Origin: Kiritimatiellia bacterium
GTDB taxonomy: Bacteria; Verrucomicrobiota; Kiritimatiellia; SLAD01
Assembly: GCA_007128275.1 (NCBI GenBank)
Contig: SKXR01000277.1
Span: 1-16,465 of the forward strand
Length of the DNA: 16,465 bases
Direction of reading: 5' to 3'
The notes beneath the pieces were generated by a model. That model saw only the letters and a list, made by a program, of their open reading frames with translations, was not told where the DNA came from and did no database searches. Numbering within the stretch: position 1 is the first letter of the stretch; every line of letters starts with the position of its first letter. Below, one piece after another: positions 1 through 5,630 of this stretch. The translations under genes were made by a program, and so were the position numbers.

Positions 1-182
1 GGTGGGGGAATCCGTTTGCGGGATTCCGCCAAGTCTTCCAGATGCAAGGCGATGGCTTCCCGAATCAACTTGCGCACTTCCTTTTCCGTGCGAGCAACGG
101 CCACGCAGCCGGGCAAATCCGGCACATAGGCGCCCCATGTCTTCGGGCCCTTTTCAATGATAACCGTATATTCGCGCGTCAT
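1..182 (-). CDS. hicB: HicB-family antitoxin (3' end outside window)
   Basis: This is the antitoxin of a type II HicAB pair; it is expected to bind and neutralise HicA and to repress the operon. Sixty complete codons are visible from the ATG at 182 down to base 3, then the window ends. The visible part has the HicB fold signature: an N-terminal strand (TREYTVIIEKG), then WGAYVPDLPGC, where the YVPDLPGC stretch is the family hallmark, then a helix (EKEVRKLIREAIALHLEDL). The last readable residues, KRIPPP, match the usual C-terminal end of short HicB proteins, so only about 5-15 residues should be missing. Its start overlaps the hicA stop by 4 bases (ATGA), indicating translational coupling. 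Start and family are secure; completeness cannot be seen. Confidence 0.88.
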   Translation of the reverse strand, partial: MTREYTVIIEKGPKTWGAYVPDLPGCVAVARTEKEVRKLIREAIALHLEDLAESRKRIPP

Positions 183-373
183 GACTTCACCTTGATTCCG
201 GCCTGCTTTCGTACACTGTTCAATGTGCCCGGCGGAATGTCAAGGCCGGGGGCGCCGGCAATGGTGACGGTCCCGGATTTTGATTTGTGGTGGAATTGCC
301 GATGGCTACCGCGCTGACGAACCAAATACCAACCCTCACGTTCAATCATACGTATAGCCTCTCGCACCTTCAT
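179..373 (-). CDS. hicA: HicA-family mRNA interferase toxin
   Basis: This is the 64-residue toxin of the HicAB module, a small double-stranded-RNA-binding-fold ribonuclease that cleaves mRNA off the ribosome. Seen: MKVREAIRMIEREGWYLVRQ, then the conserved GSHRQF block (residues 22-27) whose histidine is the family's catalytic residue, then a hydrophobic VTIAGAPGLDIPPGTLNSVRKQAG tail split over strand and helix. The length is normal for HicA (about 60-80 residues). The ATG at 373 is preceded by a weak GAGGA-like site about 12 bases away. It is upstream of hicB with a 4-base overlap, in the toxin-first order usual for HicAB. All key residues are intact, so it looks functional. Confidence 0.9.
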   Translation of the reverse strand: MKVREAIRMIEREGWYLVRQRGSHRQFHHKSKSGTVTIAGAPGLDIPPGTLNSVRKQAGIKVKS

Positions 374-516
374 CGGGTCAGAATATCCTCAACGTGAAAG
401 CCGGAGCAAGCCGATATGACGATGCGTTTGGCGCGAAAACGGAAGAGTTGAACCACGGACGCGTCAGGGCAAGCCTGATGAACATAGCGCCGCAAAGCCG
501 CATCCAAGGAGTTTTT

Positions 517-546
517 CACCACGGAGGGCACAGAGATCACGGAGGG
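517..546. repeat. Degenerate purine-rich repeat (CACGGAGGG-like units)
   Basis: Imperfect copies of a 9-10-base unit follow each other: CACCACGGAGGG, CACAGAGAT, CACGGAGGGG. A related ACCACGGACG occurs about 65 bases upstream near 451. The sequence is non-coding. Repeats of this general type are common in intergenic DNA of many environmental bacteria (recalled, not searched). Function unknown. Confidence 0.5.
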
Positions 547-581
547 GAAGGTGAGTGGGGATGACGTTCACTCCGCATGCG

Positions 582-619
582 GAAGTCAGAGGTCAGAAGT
601 TGGAAGTGAGAAGTCGGAA
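582..619. repeat. Degenerate GAAGTCAGA-type tandem repeat
   Basis: About five imperfect copies of a 7-8-base unit occur head to tail: GAAGTCAGA, GGTCAGAA, GTTGGAA, GTGAGAA, GTCGGAA. Each varies at one to three positions, so this is an old, diverged array rather than a fresh expansion. It is non-coding and lies about 140 bases upstream of the EIIA-CBS gene. Confidence 0.55.
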
Positions 620-759
620 ACGTCCAACATTCGTATACCGCCTGATGTCTTGGCTCGGGGATTTCTCTCTGTTTAGTTGTGGACATGATGATCCAACTTG
701 CCATAAGAGGTATATATGCAGGATTCAGGAATATGGACGACTAGCAGGGGGATCGGGGT

Positions 760-1680
760 ATGACGGACAGCCCGGCCGTACGGTTCAGTGATTTCGTTCA
801 TCCGGAGAATGTGCTTTGTGCGTTGAAGGCGCGTAACCGCGATGAAGCGTTGACGGAAATGACGCAGCTTCTCCATCGCAATGTGAGCGGGTTTGACCTG
901 AACGAAGCCGTGGCCGGGGTCATTGAGCGCGAAAATGTCGAGCCGACCCTGATTGAAACCGGTCTGGCCCTTCCGCATACGCGCATGCGCGGCTTGGCGA
1001 AGCCTTTGGTTGCGGTGGGGCTCTCGGCGGAGGGCATTCCTTTCGCCGTCGACGAAGCGCCCGCCCGCATCATGATTCTGGTCCTGACGCCCCAAGAGGA
1101 TCCGAGCGCGTACCTGCGGCTGGTTGCCGCGATCTCGCGGTCGCTGGGTGAGGAACGAAATCGGCGTCGGCTGATGGCTTGTTCGACGCCGGACGAAGTC
1201 GCTTCCGCGCTCGAACACGGAACGGACGAACTGCCCGCCTATCTTTCCGCGCGGGACCTGATGAACCCGAAGCCGACGGTGTTGAAGGAGAACGATACAT
1301 TGGCCCATGCCATCCACACGTTTGTGGCGCGTCAGGTGTCCGATATTCCCGTGCTGGATGATGAGGGCGACGTGAAAGGGGTCATCTCGGAAGAGGACGT
1401 TCTGCGGTTAAGTCTTCCGGAACATCTGCTCTGGATGGAGGATCTTTCCTCCATCATTCATTTTGAGCCTTTTGCGGAGGTTCTGCGCAAGGACGAGGAA
1501 ACCCAGGTGGCGGATATCATGCGCGAGGAGTATCCCTCGATTCATCCGGATGCGCCTGCGATCGAGCTCGCGCGCATCATTGCGCGCGACGACGTGCGGC
1601 AGGTCCTTGTCATGGAGGGGCGCCGCTTGCTGGGTACCGTCGGCCAGCGCAGTTTCATCGCCCAGATCTTTTGGGCCTGA
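760..1680 (+). CDS. PTS EIIA-like domain fused to a CBS pair
   Basis: A 306-residue soluble protein. Residues about 8-155 form a PTS EIIA type-2 (mannitol/PtsN-like) domain, with the phosphorylatable histidine recognisable in GLALPHTR (His73) and an EIIA-like segment ILVLTPQEDPSAYLRLVAAISRSL split around residue 115. Residues about 163-303 are two CBS motifs: the first with DLMNPKP...VARQVSDIPVLDDEGDVKGVIS, the second with DIMREEYPSI...DDVRQVLVMEGRRLLGTV. CBS pairs usually bind adenine nucleotides. There are no sugar-specific EIIB or EIIC parts, so it is more likely a regulator than a sugar-uptake component. It is followed after 17 bases by a membrane transporter, suggesting control of that transporter by phosphorylation and nucleotide state (inference). 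The start ATG has GGGG-type sequence just upstream; this is the longest start consistent with the domain. Confidence 0.85.
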   Translation: MTDSPAVRFSDFVHPENVLCALKARNRDEALTEMTQLLHRNVSGFDLNEAVAGVIERENVEPTLIETGLALPHTRMRGLAKPLVAVGLSAEGIPFAVDEAPARIMILVLTPQEDPSAYLRLVAAISRSLGEERNRRRLMACSTPDEVASALEHGTDELPAYLSARDLMNPKPTVLKENDTLAHAIHTFVARQVSDIPVLDDEGDVKGVISEEDVLRLSLPEHLLWMEDLSSIIHFEPFAEVLRKDEETQVADIMREEYPSIHPDAPAIELARIIARDDVRQVLVMEGRRLLGTVGQRSFIAQIFWA

Positions 1681-1685
1681 CGGCG

Positions 1686-1690
1686 AGGAG
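1686..1690 (+). promoter_or_regulatory. Shine-Dalgarno site fixing the transporter start
   Basis: AGGAG lies 7 bases before the ATG at 1698. It sets that ATG as the start in preference to the in-frame TTG at 1671, which overlaps the upstream gene and has no such site. Confidence 0.75.
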
Positions 1691-1697
1691 AAGAACG

Positions 1698-3116
1698 ATG
1701 CATGGAGCCGAGAGTACGTCGGGATTGACCACGAGCATGTTTCTGAAGCGCATGGCGCTGCTGCTGGCCATCAGCAGCGGGGTCGGCCTGCTCGGGCGCC
1801 AGGCGGGACTCGATACCCAGCAATGCGTCGCCACATCCGTCTTTCTGGCCATCATCCTCGGCACGCTTTTCTTCTGGACCTTTCGGCTGGCCATCGCGTT
1901 TCTGGGAATCGGCGTGCTGATTCTCACGCGCTCACTGAACATACCGCACTTTGTCGAGGCGGCCGCCCTGCCGGTGATCCTCTTCCTGGTCGGCATGATG
2001 ATCGTGGTGGGTGCGTTGCGCGATCTCGGGTTCTTCACGTGGGTGGTACAGTCGATCATCTCAATACCTCGACTGACCGGCCGTAAGTTCATGGGCGTGA
2101 CCGCCGTGACCGCGGCGCTGTTGGCCTGCGCCGTGGACGAGGTCACGTCCATCATTTTCATCACCACGCTGGTCTTTCAGGTGTGCAGTCGTCTGAAGTT
2201 GAATCCCACGCCGTTTCTGATTATCTGCATCATGTCCACCAATGTCGGCAGTTCAGGAACGATGATCGGTAATCCCGTGGGGATCTACATTGGAACCCAC
2301 GCCGGACTGACCTTCCAGGACTTCATTCAATGGGCGTTCCCGATCATGGTGGTTGCGTTGAGCGCGACGGTGGTGCTCCTCATGTGGTGGTATCGGCGCG
2401 ACCTGGACCGCTTTGACGAAGCGCTGGCCGAACGATTGAAACGCAACTTGAGTCTCGCGCCGAAGATCAAGGTTCCGTATCGGCAAGCGTTGGCCATCCT
2501 GACCGTCACGCTGGTGGTCATTGCGTCGCATCATCATGTCGAGGAATTATTGAATCTGGACAAGAACAGCATGTTGCTTGTTGCGCCGCTTGCGTGTGCC
2601 GGCATGATCATGCTGCTGCGCCGGGACCGTGCGCGTCATTATGTGGAACATGATGTGGATTGGTGGACGTTGCTCTTCTTCATGCTGTTGTTCGCGATCG
2701 CGGGAACATTGGAATATACCGGCGTCACGGCGCTGACGGCGGAATGGTTTGTCGAGGCGTTCGGTGCGCGTCCGACCACGCTGATCCCGGCGATCATGGC
2801 GACCACGGCGTTGGGCTCGGCTTTCGTGGACAACGTGATCTTTGTGGCGGCGTTCACGCCGGTCGTGCAGGAACTGGGCGCGCAGACCCATGCCATGCCG
2901 CTTTGGTGGGCGTTCCTGTTCGGCGCCTGTTTCGGCGGCAACATCACCCTGATCGGAAGCACGGCGAACATTGTCGCGCTCGGCATGCTCGAGAAACACT
3001 TCCGCGTGCGGATCGTGTTTTTGGCTTGGCTCAAGATCGGGGCCTTGACCGCGCTGGTCGCCTGTCTGATCGCTTGGGGATTGCTGCTCGTTACGAGTCC
3101 GTACATGCCGCACTGA
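1698..3116 (+). CDS. ArsB/NhaD/SLC13-type (IT superfamily) membrane ion transporter
   Basis: A 472-residue integral membrane protein with about 11-13 hydrophobic segments. It shows the two-fold pseudo-symmetry of the ion-transporter superfamily. The first half has CAVDEVTSIIFITTLVFQ (from residue 144) followed by STNVGSSGTMIGNPVGIYIG; the second has SAFVDNVIFVAAFTPVV followed by GGNITLIGSTANIVALG. These correspond to the DNVTT...SNIGGTATLIGDPPN elements of ArsB and related arsenite, citrate or sodium/proton carriers. Substrate cannot be read from sequence; DEVTS in place of DNVTT is a local variation. No ars or nha genes are nearby. It lies in an operon behind the EIIA-CBS protein. A Na+/H+ antiporter or an anion/dicarboxylate carrier are both plausible. 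Confidence 0.82.
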   Translation: MHGAESTSGLTTSMFLKRMALLLAISSGVGLLGRQAGLDTQQCVATSVFLAIILGTLFFWTFRLAIAFLGIGVLILTRSLNIPHFVEAAALPVILFLVGMMIVVGALRDLGFFTWVVQSIISIPRLTGRKFMGVTAVTAALLACAVDEVTSIIFITTLVFQVCSRLKLNPTPFLIICIMSTNVGSSGTMIGNPVGIYIGTHAGLTFQDFIQWAFPIMVVALSATVVLLMWWYRRDLDRFDEALAERLKRNLSLAPKIKVPYRQALAILTVTLVVIASHHHVEELLNLDKNSMLLVAPLACAGMIMLLRRDRARHYVEHDVDWWTLLFFMLLFAIAGTLEYTGVTALTAEWFVEAFGARPTTLIPAIMATTALGSAFVDNVIFVAAFTPVVQELGAQTHAMPLWWAFLFGACFGGNITLIGSTANIVALGMLEKHFRVRIVFLAWLKIGALTALVACLIAWGLLLVTSPYMPH

Positions 3117-3187
3117 CGTTGTTCGTACACGCACTTGGCTTTCTCTTCCACCGTCTCACGACGGCGGCGACGACGATGCGGAGTTCC

Positions 3188-3211
3188 GTAGCCGCGTCCG
3201 TGAGGACGTGG
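3188..3211 (+). repeat. GTAG-headed hairpin (REP-like element 1)
   Basis: GTAG at 3188-3191 is followed directly by an 8-bp stem CCGCGTCC/GGACGTGG (one G-T wobble) closed by a GTGA tetraloop. It sits in the 128-base gap between two convergent genes and could also act as a bidirectional transcription end. GTAG plus palindrome is the layout of REP elements recognised by RAYT transposases; membership here is an inference. Confidence 0.55.
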
Positions 3212-3244
3212 AGATCGGGCCGTGTAGGTTAATCATTCACCGCG

Positions 3245-3616
3245 TTACCGCAGCGGCGATCCGTCAAGCCTTCCGGCAAACACGAATTCTTCCACCGGTC
3301 GGCCGCCTATGAGATGTTCCTGAATGATGCGCTCGAGCACCTCCGGCGTGCAGGAATGGTACCAGACCCCTTCCGGATAGACGACGGCGATGGGACCTTG
3401 TTCACAAATGCGCAGGCAATTCGCTTTGGTCCGGTAGATACCGCCCTTCCGCGTCAATTTCAGTTCGTCGAGACGCGCTTTCAGGTATTTCCACGATTCC
3501 AGTCCGGCCTCCTTGGTGCAACACGACGATTCCGTCTGGTCGCAACAGAGGAAGATATGCCGCTGGATCGATGGAATAGCCAGGTTGTCGGCGATGGCCT
3601 TAAGTGACTCGCTCAT
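3245..3616 (-). CDS. Thioredoxin-like [2Fe-2S] ferredoxin
   Basis: A 123-residue small electron carrier of the thioredoxin-fold [2Fe-2S] type. Visible are HIFLCCDQTESSCC (Cys24/25 and Cys32/33) and, later, the paired cysteines ANCLRICEQGP (Cys67, Cys71), followed by AVVYPEGVWYHSCTPEVLERIIQEHL. This C-x(7-12)-C...C-x3-C pattern with a terminal helix is typical of the stand-alone family related to the NuoE/HydB-type [2Fe-2S] domain. The ATG at 3616 is chosen because it opens the conserved domain and lies 7 bases after the tpx stop; the open frame extends upstream only as antisense to tpx. No strong ribosome site is visible, so translation is probably coupled to tpx. It may supply electrons to a redox partner; a link to peroxide metabolism is inferred only from the operon. 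Confidence 0.8.
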   Translation of the reverse strand: MSESLKAIADNLAIPSIQRHIFLCCDQTESSCCTKEAGLESWKYLKARLDELKLTRKGGIYRTKANCLRICEQGPIAVVYPEGVWYHSCTPEVLERIIQEHLIGGRPVEEFVFAGRLDGSPLR

Positions 3617-3623
3617 GGTGGGA

Positions 3624-4124
3624 TCAGCGTACGGCGGCCAAGGCGGCTTCGTAATCCGGTTCCTCGGCCAGTTCGGGGCCCTGTTGCGTATAGAGCACCT
3701 TGTTGTCCTCATCCAGCACGACGATCGAACGCGCCAACAACCCGCGAATCGGGCCTTCCTCAACCAGGACGCCGTAGTCTTTGCCGAAGTCCGGCGAACG
3801 GAAGCTGGAAAGGGTAACGATGTTTTTCAGGTTGTTGCTTTCACAAATACGTGCGGCGGCAAACGGGAGGTCGGCCGATATGTTGATCAATACAACCCCG
3901 TCCAGTGCGGCAACCTTTTCGTTGAATTGCTTGGCGGAATTCACGCAGACACCGGTATCCAGACTGATGACGATGCTCAATATCTTCTTCTTGCCCGAGA
4001 AATCGGCCAAAGTAACGTCTTTCAGCGAACCATCGGTCAACACGAAGTCCGGCGCGGTGGTCCCGGTGGCGGGCAGCGAACCCGCCGTGCGAATGGGATT
4101 GCCCTTGAATGTGATTTCAGCCAT
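3624..4124 (-). CDS. tpx: Thiol peroxidase (atypical 2-Cys peroxiredoxin)
   Basis: A 166-residue peroxiredoxin of the Tpx family, which reduces H2O2 and organic hydroperoxides using thioredoxin. The length equals that of E. coli Tpx (about 168). The peroxidatic cysteine is Cys60 in SLDTGVC; the resolving cysteine is Cys94 in SADLPFAAARICE. Other Tpx blocks are present: TLSSFRSPDF, DYGV, EGPIRGLLARSIVVLDE, EPDYEAALA. Oddly, the usual proline of the PxxxTxxC active-site motif is isoleucine (codon ATC, residue 53). The start at 4124 has a strong AAGGAGG ribosome site at 4132-4138 and a good promoter upstream. It is the first gene of a two-gene operon with the ferredoxin. Confidence 0.93.
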   Translation of the reverse strand: MAEITFKGNPIRTAGSLPATGTTAPDFVLTDGSLKDVTLADFSGKKKILSIVISLDTGVCVNSAKQFNEKVAALDGVVLINISADLPFAAARICESNNLKNIVTLSSFRSPDFGKDYGVLVEEGPIRGLLARSIVVLDEDNKVLYTQQGPELAEEPDYEAALAAVR

Positions 4125-4163
4125 GATGTCGCCTCCTTGATTGATATTTCATTGTTCGCAAGG

Positions 4164-4191
4164 AGTATACGAGTGTCGGGGGGTATTTCAA
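4164..4191 (-). promoter_or_regulatory. Sigma-70-like promoter of tpx-ferredoxin
   Basis: Read on the minus strand: -35 TTGAAA (4186-4191), 16-base spacer, -10 TATACT (4164-4169). Each hexamer matches 5 of 6 consensus bases. The predicted transcript starts about 30 bases before the tpx start codon and includes the AAGGAGG site. Sequence match only. Confidence 0.7.
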
Positions 4192-4205
4192 ACGCTAATT
4201 GGTGT

Positions 4206-4239
4206 TTGACAATACGGTGATCTGTGGTACTTATCACCG
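4206..4239 (+). promoter_or_regulatory. Putative promoter with inverted-repeat operator or hairpin
   Basis: A consensus -35 TTGACA lies at 4206-4211. The -10 is poor (TACTTA at 4228-4233 with a 16-base spacer). A perfect 7-bp inverted repeat, CGGTGAT-N11-ATCACCG (4215-4221 and 4233-4239), occupies the spacer and the -10 position, where a dimeric repressor would block RNA polymerase. The right arm is followed by CTCAATTTTT, so if transcription begins upstream the same sequence could form a weak terminator-like hairpin before the small basic protein gene. Which reading is right cannot be told from sequence. Confidence 0.5.
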
Positions 4240-4274
4240 CTCAATTTTTCGAGAAGATTCAGGAGAATGATATC

Positions 4275-4430
4275 ATGTCCATGCATCGCAGTTTGAAGTC
4301 GGCCAGCAAGATTGCCGCAAAACGAAACGTGCTCAAGCGGTATGAGCGCGTGGATGTCTTGCGCGCCAAAGGCGATTGGAAGCCCGGCGACAAAGTATAC
4401 GGCCTGCGCAAGACCAATCCACCCACCTGA
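4275..4430 (+). CDS. PVC-superphylum small basic protein
   Basis: A 51-residue, strongly basic protein: MSMHRSLKSASKIAAKRNVL, then KRYERVDVLRAKGDWKPGD, then KVYGLRKTNPPT. The MSxHxSL opening, the K-rich RNVLxRxER block and the D/G-W segment match my memory of a family of small basic proteins found in Chlamydiae, Verrucomicrobia, Planctomycetes and relatives (I believe TIGR04137). Function unknown; size, charge and conservation suggest RNA or ribosome binding (inference). I chose the ATG at 4275 because AGGAG at 4261-4265 precedes it and the family starts there; the in-frame ATG at 4224 would add 17 unrelated residues. The stop is one base from the start of an rRNA pseudouridine synthase, supporting a ribosomal link. 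Confidence 0.8.
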   Translation: MSMHRSLKSASKIAAKRNVLKRYERVDVLRAKGDWKPGDKVYGLRKTNPPT

Positions 4431-4431
4431 T

Positions 4432-5142
4432 GTGCGCTTACAGAAGTACCTAGCGGCTTGTGGTCTCGGTTCGCGAAGAGCCTGTGAACAACTGATTGCC
4501 CGGGGCGTGGTGGCGGTGGACGGGAACCCCGTCACGGAACAGGGCGTTACCATTGATCCCGATCGCCAGTCCGTGACCGTTGAAGGGCGCCCGGTCAACC
4601 CCGAACCGTTTTGTTATCTCCTGCTGAACAAACCTTCCGGTTATGTTTGCACGAGCAGCGACCCGGAAGGACGGGACACGTTTCATGCCCTGTTGCCACC
4701 CGATCTCCCGCGCGTATTCTCCGTCGGCCGGCTGGACCAGTACAGCGAGGGACTGCTCTTCATCACCAACAACGGTGATTTGGCCAACCGTCTCCTGCAT
4801 CCGCGTCATCAGGTTGTGAAGACCTATGACGCGCTGGTGGAACGGGCGTTAACCCCGCCGGAACTCCAACGCATGCGCCGCGGTATCGCCGACGGGGAAG
4901 AGGTCCTTCGGCTGCAATCGATTCAACTTGTCAAAACGATCCGGGCCGGCGCGCACTACGAGATCACGCTCACCGAAGGAAAGAACCGGCATATCCGCCG
5001 CATGTTTGATGCCCTGTCCGTGCGGGTGATGCGGTTGCGTCGCATCCGTATGGGGCCGTTATCGCTCGGGGACTTGAAACCGGGCGAGTACCGACCGTTG
5101 ACGGAAGCCGAATTGGCCCGGTTGAAACGGGATCATGCGTGA
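4432..5142 (+). CDS. RsuA/RluB-family rRNA pseudouridine synthase
   Basis: A 236-residue enzyme that isomerises a specific rRNA uridine to pseudouridine. Residues 1-45 are an S4 RNA-binding domain (VRLQKYLAACGLGSRRACEQ, then LIARGVVAVDGNPV). The catalytic domain follows with the family motif SVGRLDQYSEGLLFITNNGD, whose aspartate in GRLD is the nucleophile, then RLLHPRHQVVKTYD and a C-terminal TEGKNRHIRRMFDAL block. The RsuA, RluB, RluE and RluF subtypes are not safely distinguishable here. I chose the GTG at 4432: S4 proteins of this family begin (M)RLxKYLA, and it sits one base after the TGA of the preceding gene, indicating stop-restart coupling, with no independent ribosome site. An upstream ATG at 4312 merely reads through the small basic gene in another frame. 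The 3' end overlaps the convergent next gene by 10 bases. Confidence 0.9.
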   Translation: MRLQKYLAACGLGSRRACEQLIARGVVAVDGNPVTEQGVTIDPDRQSVTVEGRPVNPEPFCYLLLNKPSGYVCTSSDPEGRDTFHALLPPDLPRVFSVGRLDQYSEGLLFITNNGDLANRLLHPRHQVVKTYDALVERALTPPELQRMRRGIADGEEVLRLQSIQLVKTIRAGAHYEITLTEGKNRHIRRMFDALSVRVMRLRRIRMGPLSLGDLKPGEYRPLTEAELARLKRDHA

Positions 5143-5546
5143 CTATGCGTCACGAAGTGATCCTCGACATACAGGCACGCCTCTTCCAGGGACGGCAGGA
5201 TCTTCGTGCAGAAACGCACCATCCACGGACTGCTGTCCTGGAAGCTGAAGGGCGAAAAGGCCACGACGAACTTCTGTAGGTCGTGCGAAGCATAGAACAC
5301 CTCCATGGAGGTGCCTACGGAGGATTTGTTGTAGTTGACCAGCACGATGTCCGCGTCCCTGATGTCTTGTAAATCGAACTCGACGATTTCGTTGGCGCTG
5401 TCGACTTCACGGTCCTTGAAGTTGCGGCGCATGGGGTCGAGCAATTTGAACTTGCCCGCCAGCATTTTCTTGGCTTCTTCTCGCCAGGCACGGGCTTCGC
5501 CCTCGTGTTCGTCCATGATGGGGCCGCACAAATAGATCTTCTTCAT
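5133..5546 (-). CDS. Nucleoside 2-deoxyribosyltransferase-like protein
   Basis: A 137-residue protein of the nucleoside 2-deoxyribosyltransferase/DUF4406-like Rossmann group, enzymes that cleave or exchange the base of (deoxy)nucleosides or nucleotides. Seen: the N-terminal MKKIYLCGPIMDE strand-loop with the family's YLCGPI; the mid segment IVEFDLQDIRDADIVLVNYN; and KSSVGTSMEVFYASH, where the glutamate of GTSMEV is the expected nucleophile. The C-terminal part, FVVAFSPFSFQDSSPWMVRF, is plausible for the fold. I chose the ATG at 5546 because it opens the Rossmann strand and has AGGAG about 11 bases upstream; an in-frame ATG at 5591 adds 15 unlikely residues. It lies 84 bases downstream of the TPR gene on the same strand and may be co-transcribed. 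Substrate unknown. Confidence 0.78.
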   Translation of the reverse strand: MKKIYLCGPIMDEHEGEARAWREEAKKMLAGKFKLLDPMRRNFKDREVDSANEIVEFDLQDIRDADIVLVNYNKSSVGTSMEVFYASHDLQKFVVAFSPFSFQDSSPWMVRFCTKILPSLEEACLYVEDHFVTHSHA

Positions 5547-5630
5547 AACGCCGCTGGTCTCCTGTTGATGGGATGAATGATGTCGCCCCATTCTTGCGCC
5601 TCGGGAAGAAAAATCAAATCAAAAGACTGT

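Larger units (their letters stand above)
374..759. other. Gene-free gap between hicA and the EIIA-CBS gene
   Basis: About 385 bases separate two divergent genes, and I see no coding region with protein-like content. The only longer open frame (555-791, +) consists largely of translated repeat sequence. The gap holds two low-complexity imperfect repeats (517-546 and 582-619, listed separately) and an AT-richer stretch around 690-720 (TATATAT) that could hold the promoter of the gene starting at 760. I could not find a -35/-10 pair I would defend. A TCAGG/CCTGA hairpin lies at 465-479. Confidence 0.6.

Noticed and set aside
690..725. Promoter for the EIIA-CBS operon at TTGCCA/TATATA
   Set aside because: The hexamers are only about 7 bases apart, and no other -35 is correctly spaced from TATATA; an alternative pair could not be defended.
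673..1317. A 214-codon open frame on the minus strand
   Set aside because: It lies antisense to the EIIA-CBS gene, whose domains are clear; the translation is Arg/His-rich with no domain, as expected of a shadow in GC-rich DNA.
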